From: Callipepla californica brunnescens
Taxonomy: Eukaryota > Chordata > Aves > Galliformes > Odontophoridae
DNA: 64,000 nt
Direction: 5' to 3'
Assembly (NCBI GenBank): GCA_023055505.1
Contig: JALIRH010000004.1
Coordinates: 10,907,368 to 10,971,367 of the forward strand
The notes beneath the pieces were generated by a model. It did no database searches and was not told where the DNA came from. It was given only the letters and a program-made list of their open reading frames with translations. The position numbers and the translations under genes were made by a program. This document shows positions 40,159-53,700 of this stretch, in pieces; position 1 is the stretch's first letter, and every line of letters begins with the position of its first letter.

Positions 40159-40175
40159 CCCCCCCCCCCCCCCCC
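40159..40175. repeat. C17 homopolymer
   Basis: Uninterrupted run of 17 C in intron 5. The complementary G17 could fold into a G-quadruplex-like structure. Confidence 0.92.
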
Positions 40176-41140
40176 AAATATAGAGATCTCAAAAGTTGCC
40201 TTTATATAGACTGGGTGTGTATGCACATGCGTGTACACAGAACTAGGGGAAGAGTCCCACAATGGAGCATTGTTCTGGCCTGATTAGCAGGCAGACAAAT
40301 GGGAAAGGAATAGCATGGTGTTTTCTGGCATAGATTAGCAGAAGGAACCACTGCAGTCTACATTTGTTTAGATTGGGTGAATAAATTGGAGCATTTGTTA
40401 CTGTATTATAGACGTCTTGTCACTTGTCAAATGTGAAGTGGGCCAAGGGAAGAATAAGAAAGGCTCTTGTCAGGCTGGTGAGATGGCCTGCTTCACTGCT
40501 GTCAGCTCTGATTGCAGTTAATTTTGCAAATAGAATGCAGCTGCCATTTTCAGCGCTGAAGCATGAATTTTTAATAGCAAGCGCACAAAACAACAAAATC
40601 AAAGCAAACACTATACCTAGTATGGGTATTAAAAGTAATTGGTTCCTGGGAATGGAAGGAAAGCGTCACATGTACAAACAAAAAAGTCTCCTAACCTGCT
40701 TCTGTGGGATTTCTTGTTTGCAAAGAGAGAATATAGTCTTCAGGAAGTGAGAATTACTGCCTTGAACAGGAGTACATTTTTCTGTTCTGTTTGTTTTTTA
40801 AATTGAGATATTGTTAGCAGTGGTTCTGCACATTAAGCAGAACTTTGCATGGGTTTTTATGGATATCAAACCTACTGAAAATTCTATGGAAGGTTGCAGA
40901 CCTCTTTTAGTGATTAAAAAAATCCAACAACGTACTTAAGTAAAATAAAGAGTTTTTTGAATTGGTGGGAAAAATAAAAGAAATTGAGTCTTGAAATGCT
41001 TTCTGAATAACAATTCTTGAGTGGCCTCGTTTTTTCTGGTGTTCTGGCCTATGGATTGCATAGAGGACTCTTACTGAACTTCTGCTGCGATGTTGTAGTA
41101 TTTGGGATAGTTTGCATTGTCCCTCATGAACCCTGCAAGG

Positions 41141-41163
41141 AATAAATAAATAAATAAATAAAA
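41141..41163. repeat. (AATA)n microsatellite
   Basis: Five to six AATA units in intron 5. Confidence 0.9.
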
Positions 41164-43481
41164 TGGAGTAGTTTGTGGTGTGATGTTCTATATGACCATG
41201 CTATAACAGTGATTCTCTGCATCTCTTAGTCGTGTGGCTACAAGAATACAGTGAGAAGGTTCGTGAGCATCGATTTAATCAAATGCTGTAGCACTCCAGT
41301 GCTGGGTAAACAGCTCACTGAAATGTACTAGGCAGGTTCTGGGGTATCTAGCATTATAGCAGACAAGTCACAGCGTAACACTTCTGTAGCCTTGAAAACA
41401 TTCCTACAAACACTAATAATCAAAATGCCTCTGTGATGCAGATAAAAGTAATGAGCCAGACGAGCGTGTTTGTCCAGGTTTCTGGAGAGAACCAACAACA
41501 CTGATGAGATAAGTTCTCATCTCATAGTGCTGTGCACAGAGCCCGGTGCCAGATTTCTCTCTTCTTTTATAGTAGAAATGTGTTAATAATATAGTAATAA
41601 CAAACACTGTAATTTTTTGGAGTGCATTGTAATAAAGGCCAGGATTTCTGTACCTATCCAAAACTGTCCACAGTGATGGTCTTTTACCAGCTTTCAGAAA
41701 GGAGGTGGGGAGAATGTAACAAGATGTACTTGGTTAACATTTTCTCTGCTTGCATGTCTTGTAACGTCTAAGGATGCAGACAGTGTCTCTGTCAAGAGCC
41801 TTGTTGTGTAAGAATTTAACTTCATTTTAAGCAGTTGCATCTCTGCAGCACAGATTGCCAAGCAGCCAGAACTTTAAATCAGTCAAGTAGCTCATTCCCT
41901 TTATTATTTCTCTTTCCCATAAATGTCAGTAAGAGGCATGTTAGAAATTACAAGAATTTTCCAAAAAATGTTCAGTTCAACTACCAATGAGCTGTCCTGT
42001 CCCACTTGTCAAGTGGAATTATGATTATTTTTATTCTGGTCAGTTGGGTCAACAAAGAAAACAGCCTAATCCTAAAGCCCTGGATTGCCAAATTGTCTTC
42101 TCCATGATCGTTTTCAGCTGTGTGTGTCTGTGGTACAGAATATTCCCAAAGTTCCCTGCCTGCAGAAAAAGTTTGAACGGCTGAGTATGTTAGAAACAGG
42201 ATTGTTTTTTCCCTTTGCTGGAAGGTTGAGGTCATCATGTGATTGGTGATTCTCAAGGGGTGGTGGCTGCCCTGTTTGTTCCTCCTTTCCTGGTCAGAAT
42301 ATTATTTGATATGCAAGTGAATGTGTACATATGACAGTTAGATGAGATACAGCTGAGTCTGGTTATTATTGCTGGTTTGGTATTATTGATGGAGGATATT
42401 ATTAATGCCTTACAGCCCGCTGTCTAGCCAGCACCTGTGGGTATAATCAGGGCCTCAAGTTTTGATCTGCTGGTTTCTTCCTCTGGTACGTTCAACCCTG
42501 ACCTTGTTCCCCATGAACCAAGGTGAAGATGCAATCATTCGTGTGAAGAGGCAAAACGTATGCATTTGATTCTTATCTGTCTGTTCCCATGCAGTGATAC
42601 CTGTAATATTGGTCGTCTTAGAAATGCATGTAATGCTGGTAATTGCTGTGTTATCAGTTGCTATGCATATACTTGGTGCTATTCAGTTTCACACTACACA
42701 TACCTTAATATTAAGATTATGATTTCCATTATATTAACGTCTGCAATTAGAAGGTAAGGTGAATATGAAACTGTGCTGTGGGTGGCTGAGCAGCTACAGT
42801 GCTGCTTGACACAGTTGAGCTAAAGGTGATTTATCCGCACTCAGCTTTTTATGGAAGGTTTGAATGACCAAGTGCATCCCCCTTTCCATATTGAGCACTG
42901 GGGCCTGAGTTTTTACTTGCACTAGGTGTGGGGCTTTATTCTGACTCTTACCAGTGAAGAGTCCATATTTCAGACGCATGGAATCCAGACGTAAAGCTTT
43001 GTCTCATGTTTTTGCTGTGCTATTGTAGCTTGCTGTCTGAGCTCTGCAGTTGCAGATCAGGGCCTGCAGTTGCTCTCTCTATTGACTTTTTTCCTTTGGT
43101 TGTTAGGGAGTGATTTTAATTTGCATTAGGAAACTAAGTGTTTTGTGTGTTTAAATATGTTGCAAAATAGTCTCTATGGGATTTTTTTCCTGTAAAGAAG
43201 TCATGTGGTGGTGGACCAGCTGTACTATTTGAGGTAACATCCAGGATCCAGGTGATTTGGCTTCCTTTTCATTTCTGCTGCTTCCTACCTTGATGTGTTC
43301 TGGACAAGCCCTTCTATTTGAACAGGCTCACTGAAAGTATCCTTTTTTAGCTGCATTTATCAGTTCTGAGTACAAACCTTTAAAATGTTGAAGCTCCTCC
43401 TTTTCTTGTCATTACGTTAGAAATTAGCAGAGCTACTGTGGACCTGTTGTCTATCTAGAAATGTCAGTATAGCCCCGAGGT

Positions 43482-43502
43482 GATTACCCCGAGGGGGTAA
43501 TC
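43482..43502. repeat. Perfect 9-base inverted repeat, 3-base loop
   Basis: GATTACCCC, GAG, GGGGTAATC in intron 5. Each arm carries a TAATC core. Confidence 0.9.
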
Positions 43503-46038
43503 CTTGAAAGAGAGAAGAGCTCATCCGACTCTGAACTTCTTTTGTTCCCAGACAGCTTTTTAGTTACTTTTAACAACTGCGGTCTTCTGCTTGCTTAAAA
43601 AAGGAAGTTGTCTTGCATTTGGTAGAGCAGTTGGAGTAGATAGTTGTTAACAGTGTCACCTTTCATTTGTACTTTGTGCTGTTACAGTTAATTAATCATT
43701 CCAAGATTGCTTACCTATGAAGCATGGTAGAAGAGGGGAGATATAAGCTATATATTTTTTTGTTCACCACGTTTTGTTTTGTTTGTTTATTTGTTTGTTT
43801 TAACCAAAGCACTTTATTCATTTCCACTGTGTGGCTTACCAGCCAACGCTTCTAAGCACGATAGAAAATACCAAGTAACATCTTAGGCATTCCATTATTT
43901 TTCTCCTATTTCCAGGAGACTTAGAAAGCTTTTGAAAGAAGAGTAGTTTTACCAGTAGTGCTTTCTAACAGTTTCTGGTACAAGTTGTTCCCTTAACAGA
44001 AGGGGAACTTGACAAATGAAAAACTGTTAGCTGCATTTACCTCAGGGAGCAAAGGAGGAGAGAAGCCTTAGAAGCTGTCTGGTCACCTGGGGCTGTTTCC
44101 TGCTTAACTTGGGCTGCAAGTTACTGGTTTTGGTATGTTCAGATAAGCAATCAGAATTTGAAGCATGAGGAGCTCTTCCTGAAAAACCGTTTTGTTTTTC
44201 AGCCTTTAAAGTTAGAAAATCGTAAGGAAATTTGAAGGCAGACTGCTTTCTTGCTTCACTGTCAAGAATATGTGGATTCTCCTTCCTCCTAATTCTATGT
44301 GTTCTTATGCTCTGATTTGTTGTTGCTTCTGTTCTGCCCGTGCCTTCCTTCGAAGTTCACTGGTTCGGCTGATGCCGTAGTTAGCGGACTTTGTCAGCTA
44401 CCACTGTCTGGAAGAAGCATTTCTGCTGGAGGCCTTCCCCGTGCCAGCACAAGTGTTCACAGAGCTCTGCAGTGAACTGATCTGTCTAAAAAACAGCCTT
44501 ATTTCTGCTGAGTTGGTTTTTGTTTAGATCAGCTCTTTCGTGGGGTATGCAGCACATAACCTTGCTGCCTGTTGTGCTTGCACATGGAAAGGAGTGGTCC
44601 TGAAGTGAGAACAAGCAGGCAATGGCAAAGAGGTTGCTTGGATATTGTTCAGACATTGCCCTTGTAGACCCTTTTTATTTTATCATATCCTTGCAACCTG
44701 AGCACTATCCAGAGCTTCTGAGATATTATTTGGAGGTGAAACTCTGGTTTCCAAATCCAAAAGCAATTTGCAGCACTGTCCTGCTCCTGATGGAAATATG
44801 AATTTGGTTTTGATGTGCGGTTCTTCTGAGTCCCAAAAACTTCATACATATGCCTAGGTGAAATTTTCTTCTAGAAGTATGTTCTTGTGAGGATTTGGAT
44901 TTACGTTCTTTGTAGTGGTCTCAAGAAGATGTGTCCCATATTGACCATTTTCATTTAATCTGGGCAGTTGGTGGGACCTGGAAGTTATCACCTCCAGCTG
45001 GTGCTTCCTGGTCTGGGCAAAATGAAAGAAGTGACATCGTTCTGCTTTCCAGTTCTGGAGTCTTGCTGAAATGTAAAAACTGCATTTAGAGAGAGAAGGA
45101 AAAGTACATATATTGCTATTTATGTGCTGAAGCACATGGGTGACTGTGGGGGAATGTCTTCAGCAGCCTGATGTTTTACTGTGTCCTGGTTTTATACTGA
45201 TAGAAGAAGGTACCTGTAAGAAACTACAGAAAACTGTTAGTCTTTGAAGTGTGTGTGCTCCAGGTTGTTTGATGGCAGTAAAACTGCAGTGAGGAGGTGG
45301 AGTATGAGAGAGAGAAAAGTATCCTACTGCTTTAGTTTCATTATCAGATTTGACCAGATCTGAAATATTTGCTGTAGCTGTGACTTGCTTTCTTATTGGT
45401 CTGTCTGGAACAAATCCTTAATGTAATTTGTTTGTGAAATACTGAAGCCTTCAGTTAGTTCTGTTTTATATGATGTAATGCTTGTTTGTTGAAAGTCATG
45501 TCTAATGCAGTGATACAGCTGGCAGGAAGTTTGGCCGAGCTGGGGAATTCTATATAACACAGTGAATTATTTGGGTTTACCCCACCGAATTACTGTTTTG
45601 GTTCATGCTAGTGAAGTGAATGGCGTTATTCCTGCTTATTCTGGGTTATCTTTTGTAACTTTTTCTTCTTCCATTACTTCTTTCTTGATAGTGGAAAATA
45701 GTAGCTTTGGGAAACATCCATTATGCGGCCAATATTGTAAAAAATTCTAATTTTTCTTGCTTGGAGGTATGGTAGATGCACAGGTGGGATTTGACACCAG
45801 CAGCCTTTTCAAGGATGGCTTTCTGATTATTGGCTTGGAATCTCTGTTAGATGTTGGTTGCCACCAACACTATTTTACCTCCAGAAACGGAATTGCTAGT
45901 GCTGTCCAGTTCTTGTTTGTCCATGGTAGGTTGTTGTACAGGCTGGAAATTGGAGCTTGGTGTCTGCAAGCTGCATATTTGCATTAGTCAAAATACGTTT
46001 GATTTGGCTGTTGGTGTGCTCCTTGGGAATTCACCTGC

Positions 46039-46040
<2 letters not shown>

Positions 46041-46072
<32 letters not shown>
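46041..46072. repeat. (TG)16 microsatellite
   Basis: Sixteen perfect TG units in intron 5, 393 bases before exon 6. TG/CA tracts of this length can adopt Z-DNA and are often polymorphic. Confidence 0.95.
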
Positions 46073-46075
<3 letters not shown>

Positions 46076-46449
46076 TATCTGGCTAATGAGAACTTCTGAT
46101 TTAAAGCAAATCAGTTGATCTCAGCTAACTACCTGCGTGGATGTCCTTATTCTAGGTTGAGAGTGAAATGGTCCATATTAGTTTGGGAGGCTGGGAGAAA
46201 TATGCTGTCATTGTGCAATGAGAGTGCCAGCACAAATAGCTAGTTGAGAAGTGTTTAGGAATAACTCCCTGTTCAGACAAGTCTATAGTTCACTGAAAGC
46301 TCAATCTCCTTGTTTTGAATATAACTCTTATTACAGTGACAGCAGCAATTCATGGCTTGCTGTGTTGTGTTAAAGTGATCACATCAGTTGTGAAATAACT
46401 GTTGCTGGGGCTTCAAACAATAAATAAAAAAAATAAAATGATACTATGA

Positions 46450-46863
<414 letters not shown>

Positions 46864-47177
46864 TAAGTTTTTTTTCATTGGTAGTCCAGCATTAGTAAGT
46901 TCTCAGGTCCTGTTTGTGCCCTCCAGAAAGTGTTTGAAAATCTGCACATTACAAGGTGATGTTTATATCATTTGTCACATGTTCATTTTGTTCTGCACAT
47001 AGCAAGCTTTTCCTTGCTTCATCCATCACATACATATGCTATGTATGTAGAAGGTGACCACTAAATACAGTGTTCTTAAATGAAAACATGTTGTGTGTTT
47101 GGTTGAATTTTATTTTCTCTGTATCTTCAGCATTGTATCTATTAAAGAATTGGGTCACCACGCACTTCCAGTACTTT

Positions 47178-47225
47178 GATTTAGTTAACAGTTAAAATTT
47201 AGATTTAGTTAACGGTTAAAATTAT
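47178..47225 (+). repeat. 24-base tandem duplication
   Basis: Two adjacent copies of GATTTAGTTAACAGTTAAAA plus four bases. The copies differ by A versus G at one internal position (AACAG versus AACGG) and at the last two bases. Few differences suggest a recent event. Confidence 0.85.
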
Positions 47226-47242
47226 CATTTCTGGTTACAGAA

Positions 47243-47420
47243 TTTACAGAATGGTTGAGGTGGGCAGGGGTTAGAACTGGGTGACCTTTAACATTTCTTT
47301 CAACCCACACTTTTCTACAATGTAGTCCAACCCCTCTCAAGCAGAGGCATCCAGAGCAGGGTGCCCAGGACTATGTCCAAATGGCTTTTGAAGGAGACTC
47401 CACAACCTCCATGTGCAAAG
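47243..47420 (-). mobile_element. CR1 LINE fragment in intron 6
   Basis: A diverged reverse-oriented CR1 3' end. It starts with ACAGAATGGTTGAGGTGGGC and continues with AGTCCAACCCCTCTCAAGCA, CCAGAGCAGGGTGCCCAGGA, CCAAATGGCTTTTGAAGGAG and ACTCCACAACCTCCATG. About 180 bases remain and limits are approximate. Confidence 0.82.
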
Positions 47421-47560
47421 AGGTGATAGTTCAAGTTGGTTGATTTGTTTGCTATGGCTTGGGAGGCAGAAAGTTTTCAAGTTCTTTGAAAAATAGAGTA
47501 GATTTTACTTTTTGTCTTGCAGGTTACATGCACTGACTGTTTCTGCCATTTTCTTTACAG

Positions 47561-47732
47561 TTACATGTATTGGACAGACTGGGGTGAAAGCCCAAAAATA
47601 GAATGTGCTTATTTGGACGGCTCAGAGAGGAGAGTTCTGGTGAATACATCCCTGGGTTGGCCTAATGGCTTGGCACTGGATCTTGAAGAAGACAAACTTT
47701 ACTGGGGAGATGCAAAAACAGATAAAATTGAG
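47561..47732 (+). CDS. LRP5: LRP5 exon 7: second beta-propeller, middle
   Basis: This 172-base exon starts after TTTTCTTTACAG, joins exon 6 as GG|T TAC, and reads [20 protein letters not shown], then [12 protein letters not shown], then [13 protein letters not shown], ending on a whole Glu codon before GTAAGAG. It aligns to human residues 471-528. YWTD and YWGD repeats mark two blade boundaries, and the Arg equivalent to human R494 is kept. A new NTS sequon appears where human has NAS, which is also a sequon. The remaining blades of propeller 2 (exon 8 onward) are not in the window, so the product is incomplete at both ends here. Confidence 0.97.
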
Positions 47733-50700
47733 GTAAGAGCTGATCCCATTTGTCATTCCTTGAAAAAAGTACTGTTATTATGTGCAGCTTTGTGTCTTGG
47801 AATCATCCATTTTTTTGAGGAGTCTCTTGTTTTGTTAAATACAGTGTAAACATTAATGAAATGATGTATCTGGAAGAAAGGAAGCACATTCAAGTGTTTC
47901 ATTGCTTCAAAAAACATTTGCAACAGATGCTATGTTTGTTATGTCAAGAAATATGCAATTAGAAACCCAGTATAAATTTAATTACTTGAAATCTCAGATT
48001 TGACCTGGGGCCTTTGCAACAAATGGGATACTCAGCTATAACCTCCTTGATTTTTGCCTTATCTGTGGTGCAAAAAACTTGATGCAAGATTTGTACAGGA
48101 GAAAGTGGATGTGGAAGCCCTAGAGAGCCATACTTCAGGACCTTGATGACTGTGTTGTCCAGAGATACAAGGAAGAAAAGTTGTTTTCGCACTTGGGAGG
48201 CCTGAGATGTTCTAAGACACATTCTTCTAAGGAGATGCCTTTTTCCCCCTTTTTTTTTTTGCCTTAGTATCCCATGATTAAATCTTAATAATTATGAAGT
48301 ACGCTACCACAGAAACTATAGAAATACAGAGAACTGAATCTTGAAGTAGTTTCACTGAGAACAGAAGGTGATAAGTTAAATAATTGTAAAATGCAGAATC
48401 TACTTTTGAGGTAAGACTTCTTAATCTGTCTGTGAGATTCTGCCACTTCTCTGAATTGTTAAGTTTTTTGTCTGAAAGGTGATCCAGCAAATTCATGGAG
48501 GTTATTAATATTGTGATGTAGAAGAGGATTGGTCTTTTTTGTTGTCAAGGAATATTGATCTACAACCACTTTATAAATGTCATGTGGATGCTTTCATAAA
48601 TTTGCTGAAGGTCTGTATATAGGCAGGTTTACTTGCATGAATTGGTCTGTGTAGTTTGAGGCAGCTGAGAAGAATGAAGGTTAGGTGTGAGAAAAGGAAG
48701 GAAGACATCTCAGGAGCTGCTGTGCAGACCTTAGTGGCTAAGTGGTAAGACAACTCACAAAGGGGTTGTCAGCTTTCCACTACTTCTCTATGGCCAGCAG
48801 AATGGTCATGATGTTAGTTGGGAAACAAGGATGCTGGAGAGACTATTGGAAAGAGAGGAGGTTTTTTTCAAGAGAAATTAGAAGAATATAGTTAGAGCTG
48901 GATGTTGTGAAAGGACGTGAACAGTTGCTTAAGATGCTGTTGTATTCACCAGGTTACTGACCTCTTTTCCTATTATTTCTGAGAAAGAAGGAAAAATTGG
49001 ATTTTGAACCTTGACCTAAATTAGCTATAGTAGTTCATGATTAATCTGAGGGTTTGGATGACAGCAGGAGCTATGACCTGAGGTCAGGCAAATTCAAGAA
49101 TTCATACTCTGTTATTAGAGCTGTCATACTGACAAATGTTCCTTTATTAATACGTTGTTTTAATGCTCTGGGCATCTGGTGGCAGTAGGTTCCTTGAGCT
49201 ATCTGTGGTGTGTTGTTGTTTATCTTTCACAAAGATGTTGGAAAAACAGTTGGAATGTTAAAGGTGCTAAATAATTAGCTCTGAGTATTTTAATTTCAAA
49301 AAGGAATTCTCCAGGGAATTTGAAATGGCTTCAAAGTAAATTGAGGGGAATAACCTAGCTAATTGAAATAAATTCATAAATAGAATTGCCAAACCAAAAT
49401 GTGAGGAAGAAAGAGTGCCTCCCCTCCCCCCCCTTCCTTCTAAAATAATAATGAAGATTTCTTCCTATGGCATGAGCTAGTTTGTTGAGGCTGTGTTTTG
49501 TCTATGCTGTTAAAACAGTATTTCTGTAATGATACTTAAGGAAAGCAGTATAGAAATTTCACCCTAGTCCTGTGAAATCAGTTGAGTTTTTACATTATTT
49601 GAGGTAATGGTATGTACAGCATAAATAAATGTTGAGGCTTTTGGTAATGGCTGTGCTCTCTAAAGTTTTTGCCATCTGGAAGAAGGGAATGAAGACTGTC
49701 TGCTAGCTTCAGACATGTAACTTAAATGTTTGGCAGTGGCTTGGCTTGCTGGGCTTGCTGACTTGCTAAGCAGTCCTCTCCCTCCTTACCTTTCAGGCTG
49801 TAGGAAAGAGAACATTCCAGATTCCACCTCTTATAGCTGGAACTGAAATTGTGCAATTCATTTCACTGGTCTAAGCTGTCTGTTCAGTCTGGCTTACTTC
49901 ACTGTAAGACAGTGAAGCCAATGGTACTGTTTGGTTTGGCATCAAAGTTTAGGAAAATCAGAGAAGCCAAAGTAAGGGCTTTTTATTCCCTCCATTTTTC
50001 TTCGGCTTATTATACTTCTTTTGTGGTTCTCTGTTGCTCTCAAAAATAGAGAGAAGAGGGTAGTTCACTTGGTCTTAGGAACAGAATATATTCTTACATG
50101 AAGTGAATTGTGACATCTCTAGATTTTGATTGTTGCATATTGTGCAACCCACTTTTAATTTTTAGAACAGAGGTTTAAATATTTATATCTCTATGCTACT
50201 AGCAATGAGTTTACATGTTCATAGATTAAAACAGGTGTAAATATTCTCATTCTAAATCCTTACTCTCTCTCCCCAACTTTTTTTTTCCCCTGCACTTTCA
50301 GTCTTCATGCTCAGAATTTACTTCTGCTAGTTATCATGAGCATATTCCTTCTGACATTTACAAATACCTGAATAGGACCATTTAGGACATGATGGGGGAA
50401 AAATATAATGGATGCTTGCCTGGGGCTCTGACCAGTGCTGTCAAGGGGCATACTGTCGTCTGTTCTGGACTGGTACTGTGCAGCTGCATGAGTTAAAATG
50501 GCACTGGCATGCTATCAGGAGAAATGAATGTTTAATGTCTATTGCAGAATTTCCATTAGAAAATAAAGTTCCAGTTTCTGTCTTGGAATGTGTGCCAGAC
50601 GTTTATATTCTGCTCGCTTGAGAAAGAACTGCATGACTTAACTGGTTATTGACACAGCTCAGGTAGCGGCTGGCTCCAAAACGGTCTCCAATAAAGCTTA

Positions 50701-53700
50701 TTAATCCTCCTTAAAAGATTAAAAAAGCAAAATTGCACTGGGGAAATATTTCATAATATCTTCCGTTTATCTAATGGATTGTATTTCACATTTCTTGTTT
50801 ATCTTGACATATTTGCAACCTTACAGTTTTTTCCTGAAACATTTAGATGTTTGAGAGCTTCCTTCGGTGCCATAGGTTTTCCCAGTAAGCCATACTTTGC
50901 ACTGCCCCGCTAGCCAAAGTACGTGTTAAGTCCTGCTGTATGGTATATGAGGTGGGACATTTCCATTTATACTTTCTCTTGAAGTTATTCTTCAACACAA
51001 ACTCATTCTTCTCATGCATGTGTTCTCTTGCCAGGAGCATTTAAAGAGCTCACCCAGCACAGCTAGTGTGTCTTGGTGGGTTATTTTGTCTGTGTAAGTG
51101 TGCTGTCTACTGATGGTCAAAAGCAACAACTAGCTAACTGAAAATCTTGCAGGGATCAGAGATTTACGGGCGTGGCATAAGGTAAAGGAGAAATTCTCAT
51201 CCCCACCATTTTCCTTTATCTATCCAGTATCAGCTGACTCTAAATGTCCCAGCTTACTGTGTAGAACTTGCAAAATTGAATGAGCTGAAGGCATTATCTC
51301 TGCTACTTTGCAGAGTGTGGTTGAACTTAGTATGTCCATGGGAAAAGTAGTTAAGCCTGATGCCTGTTAGTATAAAAAGTGCCCTGTGTAAGCTTGTACA
51401 ATTTCCTCTAGTTTTCTGAAAAACGACTTGTAGATTAGAATTGCTTTCATTGTACACTATGTATTCAACTGATTTCCATTTAGGAAAAATGGGTGAATTC
51501 AGCTTGTGCATATTTGTGCATTTCTCTGCTTGGTATTCTGCATTTTCTGGTATTTGTGTATCAGTTTCTTAGAGAAGTGACTGAACTTCATGCAGCTTGG
51601 CAGATTGATAAGCCCAGGGCATCTGTCCTGTTGTTGCTAGACCTCAGGTTTGAAATGCGCTGTGAATGTCTCGTTGGTTCCTTGGTTTGTTTCGTTGGAT
51701 TTTTTGACGTTTATTTATTTATTTACTCATTTTGTGCAAGTTGTGACATTACTTCTGCGTGCACTCTTCAACAAATAGAACAGAAATGCTGCAGAGCTGT
51801 TCAGGGTGCCGAGCCGTGTTCTGTACCAGGAGAGTATGTTCCTATTTGTGTGTCTAAAACTTCATGCGGTGAAAACAGCAGTTACTCTTTCCTGACAGAG
51901 ACCTTCCCATCTGCAGCATTCAGCTGCAATACAAAGGGCCCAGTCACTCCGCAAGCAGTTTGTATCCTGAAGAAACCATTTGGCAAGGCTTGTCAAACTT
52001 TGCGTGACAGCAGCCTATGGGGCTTTCACTGCAAATTTGGCACCCCGTGGTAACATTGTTCCCAGCTTTTTAAATCTGTGCTTGGTTTGGCAGAGTCCGA
52101 GGCGAGGAAAAATATATACTAAGTTTGGAGTCATGTCTGTTGAAATCATATGTTTGTCCACACGGCTTCATCTGTGAGTAAGGGGCGCAAAGTAATCCAA
52201 CAGAAACTGGGATTTTACTGACCGAGAAAAGGTACTTCCCAGGAATTAACAGTAGATTAATAAGGATTACAGGGTTCCAGCAGAGAGAGAAGCAAAGGCC
52301 CAATGGCATCCACGTGTAGAATTTCCTAATTCTCCTTAAAAAACAATTTTGTGGTTAGCCAGGTTTCCCGTGTCTTATTCCTTTCAGTATTTGCTTAAAG
52401 TGCCTAAGGTGTAATTGCATAATGAGCAATTACCGAATTCTCAGGTGCCGGTTATTATATATGCGTTTTACTTACGTTTGTGCAATATTCCTGGAATAAA
52501 TGTGCAGGCTTCTGGCAACTTCCCTTAGTCCTACTCACCTCCCCACCCCCCAGCTAGTGTCCTTCATTTGCTTTTGCAGAAGACTTGTAATTACGTGCAG
52601 TAATTCTTTAGTTTTATAGGATGTTCATGTCCGAGGTGTAAGTCAGCACCAGCTGTCAATCCTGGAACTCAGTGAAGCATTTTCCAAGATGCAGTTACAT
52701 GGGCTGTCCTTGAAACTTAAAGTAACCATCTTTATAATTAGTTTGTTGTTAATAGTATGCTGCTGAAACACTGTAAGATCTCATTGGGAACAAGCTGCTG
52801 CTTAATCTGGAGTAGTCTTTGCTCAAGTGGATTGTATAGAAAAGTTAGCAATCTAGGTTAAAGCTGTGCTTTCTGTGTAAGTCTGAGTATACTTCACACA
52901 TTACACTGCATTTTTGAGCCACTTGGCAAGAAAAAAAGAAGCAATATTTATAGACAAGGAGTTCTAACTGATACGTGATACACTACAGTGTAAATCTTTG
53001 CTTTTCCTGCTCAGAGATTAAAAAGATTGTACAGTGTAATAAATTGTATGGGAAATATTCTGTATTAATTTACTGAAACAAGAACATCTCTTGGAGAGAA
53101 CAGCTACTTGTATCTGTGTGCTAAGTAGTCATACAAAAACCAGAAGCACTGACTTTTCTATAAATGTAAATATATTTCAGAAGACCATGTTTACATTAAG
53201 GAAATACAAATACAGTGTTATGTCCCTAATATGAAATGTGACTGTCTTCTGCTTCTCACTTTTTTTTATCCATTTTTTTGTATTCTTTGTAGATGCAAGT
53301 GCTAGATAATCTAGAACCATATAAATGTTATTTGTGAAGAGCACAGATCAGAACAGGGCTAGCAAACCTGTGTGCTTTCCTGCTTTTTGTGCTGATATGT
53401 TCAGCAGTGTATTCCTACAGCCTGGGCTGCTCTTTTCAGTGCTGCCATTAGTGCCACACAGTGTTGTTTTTTTTCTTCCAAATGTACTGCTACTAGGGGG
53501 TCTGGGACCAAGCTGTGTTGCTAAGGGATTGAGGTGTATGAACTAATCTCCATTTGTGGCCATTGGGCATTTTGGTGGTGGTGGTTGTTCTTTATTTTTC
53601 TTGTAGGTTTTATATGTAGTTTGTAGTCATCATCCACTGCAGTTTTCTTACGAGTTTTTAAATAGCTTTTTATTCCTTTATTGCTGTGTGTTTTGCTTGA

